Assembly (NCBI GenBank): GCA_023399375.1
Contig: JAEWPX010000038.1
Span: forward strand, 1 to 5,817
Origin: Pseudomonadota bacterium
Lineage (GTDB): Bacteria > Desulfobacterota > Desulfovibrionia > Desulfovibrionales > Desulfovibrionaceae
Length of the DNA stretch: 5,817 bases
Direction: 5' to 3'
A model generated the notes under the pieces. That model did not search any database, was not told the origin of the DNA, and saw only the letters and a list, made by a program, of their open reading frames with translations. Below are positions 1 through 5,811 of the stretch, one piece after another. Each line of letters begins with the position of its first letter. Positions within the stretch are counted from its first letter, which is position 1. The position numbers and the translations under genes are program-made.

Positions 1-2059
1 GCGCGGCGGCGGGAGCCTTGCGCGTTTCGTCCTTGGGCGCACCCGAGGCGGCCACGGCCGCCAGGGACGACGGCACGCGCAGCGTCTGCCCTTCGCGCAG
101 CCGCAACGGGTCCACGCCCGGATTGGCCGCGGCCAGGGCGTCCACGGAGATGTCGAAACGCCGGGCGATGCTCCACAACGTGTCGCCCGCGCCGACCGGG
201 AAGACCAGCGCCTCGGCCGAGGCCGTGGGGCCGCCGCCCGGAATGGTCACGAGCTGCCCCACATGCATGCGGGAGGGATCGACCTCGCCGTTGACGGAAA
301 GCAGCGTATCCAGGTCCACGCCGAAGCGGCGGGAAAGCGCCCACAGGGTGTCGCCCTTGGCCACGGGATAGAGCCCCGCGTCGCCGACGACGGCTGCCTC
401 CTCGGCCTTGCGGGCCGGGGCCTCGCGTTCCCGGTCGGCGCGGACGACGCCGGGGAGCGCGAGCACCTGGCCCGGGCGCAGCCGCAGCGGATCGACCGCC
501 CTGTTGGCCTGGGTCAGACGGTCCACGTCGATGCCCAGGCGACGGGCGATGGACCAGAGATTGTCGCCGTCAGCCACCACGTAGCGCTGTCCGGAGGCGT
601 CCAGGGCCGGGGCGGATGCGACGGCGGCCTGGGCGGCGGCGTCCGGCACGGCCAGTTCCTGACCGATGCGCAGCCGGGTCGGGTCGGCGTTCGGATTGGC
701 GGCGGTCAGGGCGGCCACGGTCACGTCATAGCGTCGGGCCACGTTCCAGAAATTGTCGCCATCGGCCACGACGTGTACGCCTGCGGCGCGGCCGGTCTTT
801 TCGGGACGGGCGGGAGCGGCGGGCTGTTCGGGACGGGCGGCCGGAGCCTTGTCCGCGACGGCGAGCGTCGCGCCGGCCGGCAGGGCCAGGGACTGGCCGA
901 TGGACATGCGGCGCGCGTCGACGCCGGGATTGGCGGCGGCCAGGGCGTCGGCGGAAACGCCCGCGCGCTTGGCCACGGACCAGAGCGTGTCGCCGTCGGC
1001 CACCTGGTAGGCGCCGGCGGACGGAGCCGCTGCGGGCACAGGCTTGGCGACTTCGGGAGCGGCCGCAGCGGCCGGAGCCTTGGCGGCCGCAGGCGCGGCC
1101 GGGGTCCTGACGGCAACCACCACGGCGGGCGCGGCCTTGACCGGCTCGGCCTTGACCGCAGCGGCCTTGGGCGCGTCGTTTTTTGCGACTTCGACCTTGG
1201 CCGGGGCGGCCTTGGCGGCCGGAGCGGCGGCTTCGGCCAGACGCACCGGGGCGGCGGCGGAAGCCAGGGGCACGGCGTCGCGGCCATCCACGGCGGCGAG
1301 CAGTTCGCGCCGCGGCAGGCCGGCGGCGTCGGAAACGGCTTCCAGGCAGCGGGCGGCAAGCAGGCGCGAGCCCGTGCCGGAGATGTGCACGCCGTCCTCG
1401 GCGCGCAGCTTCACCACGTTGCCTTCGGCCGTGCGGGCCACGGGCGCGTACGCGCCGGAGGCGTCGGCCAGGGTATGCTCGACGTCGATGTAGGACGCGT
1501 CGGCCAGCGAACGCGCGGTCTTTTCGATCACGCCGTTGACGTGGAGCATGAGCGCGTTGAAGGCCGGGTCGCCCATGACGGGCACGCCGATGTAGGCCAC
1601 GGCGGCCTGCGGGTTTTCGGCCCGGACGATGGCGTGGAGCTTGGCCAGGCGCGCGGCGTAGGCGGCGTCCCAGGCCTTGGTGCCGAAAGCGGCCTGCCCG
1701 CCGCCAAGGGCCGGCAGGGGCTTGTCGTCGTTGGCCCCGAGCATGATGAGCACGAGATCGGGATGATGCGCCTTGACCTGGGCGGCGAGCTGCTCGTCCC
1801 AGTTGAAGAAGGCAGGATTGGCCAGTCCGCTGGAGACCTTGCCCAGGTGGGCGAAGCGCACGCCGGGGCGGCCGGCGAACACGGCGTCGAGCTGCTTGCC
1901 GAGGCCGATGGACAGGGAGTCGCCCACGAGCAGGACGGACCGGGGCTTGGCCGGACTCGCCGGGCCCGACACGGTCGCGCCGGCCACGGGCAGGCCCGGG
2001 GGCAGGATCAGGGACGCCATCAATACGGCCAGGAGGAGGGCCTGACACGGGTTTCGCAT
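1..2059 (-). CDS. Secreted SGNH/GDSL hydrolase with five C-terminal LysM repeats (3' end beyond the window)
   Basis: The reading frame is open from ATG at 2059 to the left edge: 686 codons with no stop, so the protein is C-terminally incomplete here. GAGGTG at 2064-2069 is a good ribosome binding site for this start. Residues 1-28 look like a Sec signal peptide (Arg2, hydrophobic core LLLAVLMASLIL, likely cut after VAGA). Residues 41-240 form an SGNH domain: GDSLS with Ser48, a block II glycine near GKVSSG (73-78), GAND with Asn110, and DGVH with Asp222/His225. Residues about 262-350 are an Ala/Lys/Pro/Val linker. LysM repeats of 44 residues each follow at 351-394, 429-472, 493-536, 564-607 and 620-663, all with a GD(T/N)-(L/F)W core. 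SGNH enzymes of this DUF459-like kind are esterases or acetyltransferases, and LysM generally binds peptidoglycan. I infer a wall-tethered periplasmic enzyme acting on an envelope glycan with the upstream MBOAT. It could instead remove acetyl groups. Confidence 0.93.
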   Translation of the reverse strand, partial: MRNPCQALLLAVLMASLILPPGLPVAGATVSGPASPAKPRSVLLVGDSLSIGLGKQLDAVFAGRPGVRFAHLGKVSSGLANPAFFNWDEQLAAQVKAHHPDLVLIMLGANDDKPLPALGGGQAAFGTKAWDAAYAARLAKLHAIVRAENPQAAVAYIGVPVMGDPAFNALMLHVNGVIEKTARSLADASYIDVEHTLADASGAYAPVARTAEGNVVKLRAEDGVHISGTGSRLLAARCLEAVSDAAGLPRRELLAAVDGRDAVPLASAAAPVRLAEAAAPAAKAAPAKVEVAKNDAPKAAAVKAEPVKAAPAVVVAVRTPAAPAAAKAPAAAAAPEVAKPVPAAAPSAGAYQVADGDTLWSVAKRAGVSADALAAANPGVDARRMSIGQSLALPAGATLAVADKAPAARPEQPAAPARPEKTGRAAGVHVVADGDNFWNVARRYDVTVAALTAANPNADPTRLRIGQELAVPDAAAQAAVASAPALDASGQRYVVADGDNLWSIARRLGIDVDRLTQANRAVDPLRLRPGQVLALPGVVRADREREAPARKAEEAAVVGDAGLYPVAKGDTLWALSRRFGVDLDTLLSVNGEVDPSRMHVGQLVTIPGGGPTASAEALVFPVGAGDTLWSIARRFDISVDALAAANPGVDPLRLREGQTLRVPSSLAAVAASGAPKDETRKAPAAA
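71..1009 (-). repeat. Five-copy LysM repeat region
   Basis: The five LysM modules lie at 878-1009, 644-775, 452-583, 239-370 and 71-202, in protein order. Each is exactly 44 codons, starts with an aromatic or His residue before a (V/A)-x-GD core, and ends at GQ-x-(L/V)-x-(L/V/I)-P. Linkers between modules are about 12-34 residues and rich in Ala, Pro and Glu. Modules one and five share the identical decapeptide ALAAANPGVD, which suggests duplication or gene conversion within the array. LysM is an established glycan-binding fold for N-acetylglucosamine-containing polymers. Confidence 0.9.
1340..1939 (-). other. SGNH hydrolase domain of the LysM protein
   Basis: This is residues 41-240 of the LysM protein. 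All four SGNH landmarks are visible in order: the nucleophile block VGDSLS (Ser48), the glycine block around GKVSSGLA, the oxyanion Asn110 in LGAND, and Asp222-Gly-Val-His225. The nucleophile, oxyanion and Asp/His residues are all present, so the domain should be active. The same domain, with many shared strings (GDSLSI, AGRPG, GKVSSGLA, DGVH), occurs in the plus-strand gene at 4056-5240. Confidence 0.85.
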
Positions 2060-2063
2060 GCAA

Positions 2064-2069
2064 CACCTC
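2064..2069 (-). promoter_or_regulatory. Ribosome binding site of the LysM-SGNH gene
   Basis: The minus strand reads GAGGTG followed by TTGC and then ATG at 2059. This is a near-consensus Shine-Dalgarno sequence at suitable spacing. It fixes the start, and the signal peptide begins directly at this codon. Confidence 0.7.
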
Positions 2070-2136
2070 GACGCTCTGTCGGCGCGCGCGTCCGGCGACC
2101 CCCATCGCCTGCGCAACGCCCCGGACGGAGCATGAT

Positions 2137-2165
2137 AATGTAAGAAACGCGACCCGGGATGAGAA
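2137..2165 (-). promoter_or_regulatory. Possible proximal promoter of the LysM-SGNH gene
   Basis: On the minus strand TTCTCA (2160-2165) and TACATT (2137-2142) are separated by 17 bp. Each hexamer matches four of six sigma-70 consensus positions. Transcription would start near 2130, giving a leader of about 70 nt. It is weak evidence, found by eye in a locally AT-richer stretch. TTACATT occurs twice here (2137-2143 and 2169-2175), 32 bp apart. Confidence 0.3.
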
Positions 2166-2303
2166 AGAAATGTAAACAGCCGGCGTCCCTGTCGCCGCGC
2201 CAAACAAGCGCTCCGGCCTCCTACAGCGATTCGTTTCCCCAACGATTCGAGGCGCTTGCTAATAGGCGCAGCCGCCATGACTGCTTTCCCATCCTGGTCT
2301 TGC

Positions 2304-2332
2304 ACCATACCAGAACCGAAAGTCTCTTACAA
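2304..2332 (-). promoter_or_regulatory. Possible distal promoter between the MBOAT and LysM-SGNH genes
   Basis: On the minus strand TTGTAA (2327-2332) and TATGGT (2304-2309) are exactly 17 bp apart, each matching four of six consensus positions. If used, it would give the LysM-SGNH gene a leader of about 240 nt. It is an alternative, or an addition, to the proximal candidate at 2137-2165. The gene may also be read through from the MBOAT gene. Confidence 0.3.
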
Positions 2333-2347
2333 GAAAAATACCAGAAT

Positions 2348-2360
2348 CGCCGAAAAGGCG
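2348..2360 (-). terminator. Weak hairpin downstream of the MBOAT gene
   Basis: On the minus strand CGCC-TTTTC-GGCG forms a 4-bp stem with a 5-nt loop about 20 nt after the MBOAT stop. A T-run (ATTTTTC) follows about 8 nt later. The stem is short and the T-run is displaced, so this would be at best a partial terminator allowing read-through into the LysM-SGNH gene. Confidence 0.2.
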
Positions 2361-2378
2361 GAAAAGAAAGGAAAAAAA

Positions 2379-3824
2379 CTAGAACTGGAAATAAATGAAC
2401 GGCAGCACGCCGTCGGGGCCGAGCTTCAGGATGCAGGCCGCAACCAGCCCCAGGGTCGCGCCCTGGAGCGGAAAAGGCAACCATTCGAAGCCCTTGCGGA
2501 AGGCATCCTTGCCCGTGAAGTTGGCGAGCTGCATGGTCACGACCAGGACCACCAGGATCAGGCAGACCGGACGGAATCCGGCCCCGGTCGGATCCAGGGC
2601 CACGATGCGCGACAACACGTCCACGGCCTTGCCCGCGTCCTCGGCACCGAAAAAGACCCAGGCCACGCAGACGTAGCTGAAGGTCGTCAGCCAGCACGCG
2701 CCCGACCACACGGCCGCGCCGAAGCCGCCCGTGGCCGGGGCCAGCCCCTTGGCCGGGGCCCGCGCGGCGCGAAATTCCACGACAAGATGGTTGGCCACGA
2801 GGCCGAAGCCGTGGATGAAGCCCCAGATCAGGAAGTTGTAGGCCGCGCCGTGCCACAGCCCGCCGAGCGCCATGGTCGTCACCAGGTTCAGGTACTTGCG
2901 CACCCTGCCCTTCCGGTTGCCGCCAAGGGAAATGTAGAGGTAGTCGCGCAGCCAGAGGGAAAAGGTGATATGCCAGCGCCGCCAGAAATCGCGTAGCGAA
3001 CGCGAGGAATACGGCGAGTTGAAGTTGTCCGGCACGTCGAAGCCCATGAGCAGCGCCACGCCCTGGGCCAGGTCGGAATAGCCCGAAAAGTCGCAGTAGA
3101 TCTGCGCCGCGTAGGACAGCACGCCGACAAGCACCGCGGCCGAGGAAAAGCCCTCGGGCGCGCCAAAGGTGGTGCGCACGATATGCTCGGACAAGTAGCT
3201 CGAAATGATGATCTTTTTGAGCAGTCCACGCGTGAGCAGGTAGAACGCCCGGGTGAAATCCACACGCTCGACGCGCGCCTTCTTGAGCTGCGGCAGGAAA
3301 TTGCCGGCCCGCAGGATCGGGCCGGACAGGATCGTCGGGAAAAAAGCAATGAAACAAAAGACTTCGACGAGGCTGCGCTCGACTTTCGCCGGATCGCGGT
3401 AGACGTCGATGGCGTAGCTCATGCCCTGGAACGTGAAAAAGGAAATGCCGATGGGCATGATCACATCGAGCAACGGCACCGGGTTCCCCGCCGAGAACAC
3501 GCGGAACACCCAGTCGGCGGAGATGTATATCATCTCGTAATACTTGAAGAAAATGAGCATGCCCAGGGAGAAGGCCACATAGAGGATCAGGCAGAAACGC
3601 CGGAACCGGATGTCGGAAGTCTCGGCGAAGACCACCGCGAAAAACCAGGTCAGAAAACTGAAGACCAAAAGGATCAACAGAAATTTGGCATTGAACGAGG
3701 CGTAAAAGACGTAGGAGGACACCAGCAAAAACAGGCGGTACGGCCCGGCAAACCGGCGAAGGATCCAGTTAAGCGGCAGTATCGCTGCGAAAAATAACGC
3801 GAATTCGAAGCTTGTAATATTCAT
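2379..3824 (-). CDS. MBOAT-family O-acyltransferase (AlgI/DltB/PatA type)
   Basis: The product is a 481-residue polytopic inner-membrane protein, the usual size for AlgI-type MBOATs, with about ten to twelve hydrophobic segments. Family hallmarks are visible: PIGISFFTFQGMSYAIDVYR (124-143), a DFSGYSDLAQG stretch (245-255), DFWRRWHITFSLWLRDYLY (279-297) with His285, and GGLWHGAAYNFLIWG (321-335) with His325, the position of the essential MBOAT histidine. The protein ends in PFIYFQF. In known systems such proteins take an acyl group, usually acetyl, from a cytoplasmic donor and pass it outward to an SGNH partner. Two SGNH genes flank it, one on each strand. I chose ATG 3824 because the mature-looking N-terminus MNITSFEF begins there and AAGGA lies upstream. 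An in-frame TTG at 3881 would add 19 residues without membrane character and would overlap the predicted promoter. The acyl group and the glycan substrate cannot be deduced. Confidence 0.95.
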   Translation of the reverse strand: MNITSFEFALFFAAILPLNWILRRFAGPYRLFLLVSSYVFYASFNAKFLLILLVFSFLTWFFAVVFAETSDIRFRRFCLILYVAFSLGMLIFFKYYEMIYISADWVFRVFSAGNPVPLLDVIMPIGISFFTFQGMSYAIDVYRDPAKVERSLVEVFCFIAFFPTILSGPILRAGNFLPQLKKARVERVDFTRAFYLLTRGLLKKIIISSYLSEHIVRTTFGAPEGFSSAAVLVGVLSYAAQIYCDFSGYSDLAQGVALLMGFDVPDNFNSPYSSRSLRDFWRRWHITFSLWLRDYLYISLGGNRKGRVRKYLNLVTTMALGGLWHGAAYNFLIWGFIHGFGLVANHLVVEFRAARAPAKGLAPATGGFGAAVWSGACWLTTFSYVCVAWVFFGAEDAGKAVDVLSRIVALDPTGAGFRPVCLILVVLVVTMQLANFTGKDAFRKGFEWLPFPLQGATLGLVAACILKLGPDGVLPFIYFQF

Positions 3825-3839
3825 CAATGGGCTCGCTGG

Positions 3840-3844
3840 TCCTT
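3840..3844 (-). promoter_or_regulatory. Ribosome binding site of the MBOAT gene
   Basis: The minus strand reads GGAAGGA, with AAGGA at 3840-3844, about 15 nt before ATG 3824. The spacing is longer than ideal. It still favours the ATG over the TTG at 3881, which would lie upstream of this site. Confidence 0.45.
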
Positions 3845-3859
3845 CCTGAATTGCGGCGC

Positions 3860-3888
3860 AGGCTAGCGTCGCCGCCGCCAAAAGGCAA
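3860..3888 (-). promoter_or_regulatory. Candidate promoter of the MBOAT gene
   Basis: On the minus strand TTGCCT (3883-3888) and TAGCCT (3860-3865) are 17 bp apart. Matches to the sigma-70 hexamers are four and three of six, and the spacing is optimal. The predicted transcript start near 3853 leaves a leader of about 30 nt that includes the AAGGA site. This is a by-eye prediction. Confidence 0.4.
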
Positions 3889-3944
3889 CCGGATTGGCAT
3901 CGCCGTGCATGGCCCCGTCAGGGAGCCGACACCCCGAATACCGA

Positions 3945-3973
3945 TAAACATCCTGAAATAACGGTAGGATAAT
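3945..3973 (+). promoter_or_regulatory. Candidate promoter of the second SGNH gene
   Basis: TAAACA (3945-3950) and GATAAT (3968-3973) are 17 bp apart. The -10 matches five of six consensus positions and the -35 four of six. It points away from the MBOAT promoter, so the intergenic region would be a divergent promoter. If real, the transcript starts near 3980, which is downstream of the ATG at 3972 and leaves ATG 4056 as the usable start. Confidence 0.4.
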
Positions 3974-4055
3974 GAAGCATCGTTTCGGCCCGGCCCTTGC
4001 AAACTCCAAGCAGGCCCCGGCCGGACGATCCGGCGGCGGCAAACCCGGAATCGCC

Positions 4056-5240
4056 ATGCCAAACGCCACGCCCCCCTCCCCCGCACGCCGCGCGCGCCGG
4101 CTGCCGGCCGCTCTGCTCCTCGCGGCGGCGCTTCTCGCCTCGCCGCGTACGATGCACCCCGGTCTGGCCCTGGCCGCCGTACCCGGCCCCCTGACCACCG
4201 GCGACGACGCCCTGCGCGCCCTGGTCTCCGGCCTCGACCTGCGCGACGCGCCATCAGACGCCGATACGGATGCCGACAGGCACGCCGTGCGCCTGGCCGT
4301 CGCGCCCTACGCCGTGCGCCTGGCCGTGGACAAGGCCGCCGTCCATCCCCAAAGCGGGCCCGTGGCCGTACGCCAGGACGACCACCTGGGCTCCCTGGGC
4401 GAGCCCCTGCGCCTCGTCTCCCTGGCCCCGGCCCAACTGCCCGAAAAGGCGGAGGAACCCGCGCCCAAACCCCGGGAAACGGCCGACGCCGCCCCCCCCG
4501 CCGCGAAGGAAGTCGCCGTCAAGAACCCGACGACGCTCCCGGCCGCGCCCCAGCCCCGCGCACCGCAACACACGCCCGAGGTCGCCGTGGCGACAAGCGG
4601 CCACAGCATCCTCGTGGCCGGCGATTCCCTGTCCATCTACCTGGCCGACGCCCTGCGCCCGTTGCTCGCCGGCCGGCCCGGCACGACGTTTTCCGCCAAA
4701 GGCAAGGTCTCGAGCGGCCTCGCCCGGCCCGACTTCTACGATTGGGAACGCGAGATGACCGCATCCGCCACAAACGTAAAGCCGGATACCGTGGTCATCA
4801 TGATCGCCACCAACGACAACCAGACCCTCACCCGGCCCGGCGGCTCCAAAGTGGCCTTCGGCCGCCCCGGCTGGGACGCCGAATACGCCCGGCGCGTGCG
4901 CAGGCTCGTGGAACTCGCGCGCCTGGGCAATCCTCACGCCCGCATCTTCTGGGTCGGCGCGCCCGTCATGGCCAACCCCAGGCTCAACGCCGACGTGGCC
5001 GCCATCAACGCCGTCATCGCACGGCAGATCGATGCCCTGCCCGGCTGCCGCTTCGTGGACGTGCGCCGCACCCTGGCCGACGCCGGCGGCAACTACGCCG
5101 CGACCCTGCCTGCACCCGATGGTCCGCGCGCCGCCCGTACCCCCGACGGCGTGCACCTGACCGCCTACGGCGCGAAATTGCTCGCAAACGCGGCGCTGAC
5201 CTCCATGAGCCCGACCCTGGCCGCCCTCGAAAGCCGCTGA
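4056..5240 (+). CDS. Secreted SGNH/GDSL hydrolase (DUF459-like), paralogue of the LysM-SGNH protein
   Basis: From ATG 4056 the product is 394 residues. Residues 1-40 form a signal peptide: an Arg-rich n-region, the core LPAALLLAAALLAS, and a likely cut after GLALA. Residues about 41-180 are Ala/Pro-rich and low in complexity. Residues about 182-390 are the SGNH domain: AGDSLS with Ser191, GKVSSG (216-221), ATND with Asn253, and DGVH with Asp364/His367. It aligns along its length with the SGNH domain at 1340-1939. The expected role is periplasmic acyl transfer to, or removal from, an envelope polysaccharide with the divergent MBOAT. The frame is open back to ATG 3972 (422 residues). I prefer 4056 because a -10 box overlaps 3972, the extra 28 codons have visibly lower GC at third positions, and the signal peptide is then of normal length. 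GGAA five bases before 4056 is a weak ribosome site; AGGA lies only 2 nt before 3972. There are no LysM modules. Block III has Ala in place of the usual Gly. Confidence 0.9.
   Translation: MPNATPPSPARRARRLPAALLLAAALLASPRTMHPGLALAAVPGPLTTGDDALRALVSGLDLRDAPSDADTDADRHAVRLAVAPYAVRLAVDKAAVHPQSGPVAVRQDDHLGSLGEPLRLVSLAPAQLPEKAEEPAPKPRETADAAPPAAKEVAVKNPTTLPAAPQPRAPQHTPEVAVATSGHSILVAGDSLSIYLADALRPLLAGRPGTTFSAKGKVSSGLARPDFYDWEREMTASATNVKPDTVVIMIATNDNQTLTRPGGSKVAFGRPGWDAEYARRVRRLVELARLGNPHARIFWVGAPVMANPRLNADVAAINAVIARQIDALPGCRFVDVRRTLADAGGNYAATLPAPDGPRAARTPDGVHLTAYGAKLLANAALTSMSPTLAALESR
4284..4327 (+). repeat. Short in-frame direct repeat in the SGNH linker
   Basis: A 17-bp sequence is repeated perfectly at 4284-4300 and 4311-4327, a period of 27 bp or nine codons. 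It encodes AVRLAV twice, in the poorly conserved segment between the signal peptide and the catalytic domain. It looks like a small tandem duplication. Confidence 0.6.
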
Positions 5241-5278
5241 TTCTTTACCCGACCCGCCCCGCGTGGTAGTGCCGGCCC

Positions 5279-5746
5279 ATGGAAACCACCCTGCAACAAA
5301 TCCTCAAGGTGCAGCTCGCCATCCTGGCCGAATTGCGCCAGTTGCGGCAGGCCCTGGCCCCCCAGGCCGCTGCCGCCGCGCCCCAAAAGGCCGCGCCGAC
5401 GCCCGAAGCCGCCCCCGCGCCGCAGCCCGCTCCCGTCACGCCCGAGCCCGTCGCCGCGACCGAATTCCCCGAGCCGATCACCGTCGCCGCTCCGCAAGCG
5501 CCCAGCGCCCCGGAACCGCTGCCTCCCCTCGCCCCGCCGACGCCCTCCTCCGCCACCATGCTCACTCCGGACGAACTGGCGGACCTCGGCGGCCAATTCC
5601 TCGATCCCGGACAGAGGCCGCGCGCCCGCACCAAATCCGTCGTCGCCTCGGACCTCAGCGAATCCATCCTCAGCGACATCAAAGCCAAAAACAAAGCCAA
5701 ACGCAGCGCCTTCTCCGAGTTCGAAAAATTCGGCCGCGACCGGTAA
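5279..5746 (+). CDS. Hypothetical Ala/Pro-rich protein with N-terminal helix
   Basis: The product is 155 residues and I do not recognise a family. Residues 1-28 form a likely amphipathic or coiled-coil helix, with Leu/Ile at 5, 8, 9, 13, 15, 16, 19, 22 and 26. Residues about 29-92 are an Ala/Pro-rich linker. Residues about 93-155 are a charged, more ordinary tail with TPDELADLGGQFLDP and a Lys/Arg-rich end. There is no signal peptide or membrane segment, so it is probably cytoplasmic. It starts 38 bp after the SGNH stop on the same strand and likely shares its transcript. An in-frame TAG at 5267 rules out a longer form, and ATG 5279 is the only plausible start, although no clear ribosome binding site precedes it. 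Codon use matches its neighbours. The helix could mediate oligomerisation; any link to acylation is only positional. Confidence 0.75.
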   Translation: METTLQQILKVQLAILAELRQLRQALAPQAAAAAPQKAAPTPEAAPAPQPAPVTPEPVAATEFPEPITVAAPQAPSAPEPLPPLAPPTPSSATMLTPDELADLGGQFLDPGQRPRARTKSVVASDLSESILSDIKAKNKAKRSAFSEFEKFGRDR

Positions 5747-5749
5747 TGA

Positions 5750-5811
5750 CTGGGGCGCTGCCCCAGACCTTGCCAGGGCTCTGCCCTGGACCCGCCGGGG
5801 CTTTGCCCCGG
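5750..5811 (+). repeat. Tandem array of three GC-rich hairpins (intergenic repeat element)
   Basis: Three perfect hairpins, each with a 7-bp stem and 3-nt loop, follow one another. They are 5750-5766 (CTGGGGC, loop GCT, GCCCCAG), 5773-5789 (CCAGGGC, loop TCT, GCCCTGG) and 5795-5811 (CCGGGGC, loop TTT, GCCCCGG). The spacers are ACCTTG and ACCCG. Stem bases differ between units but pairing is kept. The array begins four bases after the stop of the small gene and may continue past the window, since ACCCCA follows. Similar GC-rich repeats are, from memory, common between genes in Desulfovibrio and some alphaproteobacteria. There is no T-run, so it is not a standard intrinsic terminator, although it could stabilise or end the transcript. 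Confidence 0.8.

Larger units (their letters stand above)
2060..2378. other. 319-bp non-coding gap between MBOAT and LysM-SGNH genes
   Basis: No convincing gene is present. The stretch is visibly poorer in G+C than the flanking genes, especially 2265-2378. It holds the two promoter candidates, a weak hairpin at 2348-2360 just after the MBOAT stop, and a direct repeat of CGATTCG (2227-2233 and 2243-2249) whose inner part also forms a 5-bp stem (TCGTT/AACGA, 2231-2245). Arms of a 7-bp inverted repeat, CAAGCGC at 2205-2211 and GCGCTTG at 2252-2258, enclose this structure. Regulatory meaning is unproven. Confidence 0.5.

Noticed and set aside
2042..2047. Cys5 of the SGNH-LysM protein as a lipoprotein site
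   Set aside because: It lies before the hydrophobic core rather than after it, so there is no lipobox.
263..2143. A 626-codon open frame on the plus strand
   Set aside because: It is antisense to the SGNH-LysM gene in codon-aligned register and is kept open by high GC at third positions. Its product is Gly/His/Arg-rich without domains, while the opposite strand has a signal peptide, catalytic blocks and LysM repeats.
726..2207. A 493-codon minus-strand frame rich in Arg and Gly
   Set aside because: It overlaps the SGNH-LysM gene in another frame, has a composition typical of frame-shifted GC-rich DNA, and shows no recognisable motif.
2221..3357. A 378-codon minus-strand frame overlapping the MBOAT gene
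   Set aside because: It is an out-of-frame shadow of the MBOAT gene with no membrane pattern or conserved motif.
3183..3797. A 204-codon plus-strand frame opposite the MBOAT gene
   Set aside because: Its charged, His/Asp/Glu-rich product is what antisense reading of membrane-protein codons gives, and it has no supporting start signal.
3822..3881. Extension of the MBOAT protein to TTG 3881
   Set aside because: The 19 added residues are not typical of MBOAT N-termini, the region holds a promoter candidate, and AAGGA sits between the two starts.
4254..5156. A 300-codon minus-strand frame opposite the second SGNH gene
   Set aside because: It is a Gly/His-rich antisense shadow; the plus strand carries all SGNH blocks.
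5750..5811. CRISPR array or classical intrinsic terminator
   Set aside because: The units are 17-nt hairpins with only 5-6 nt between them and no spacers of CRISPR size, and no T-run follows any stem.
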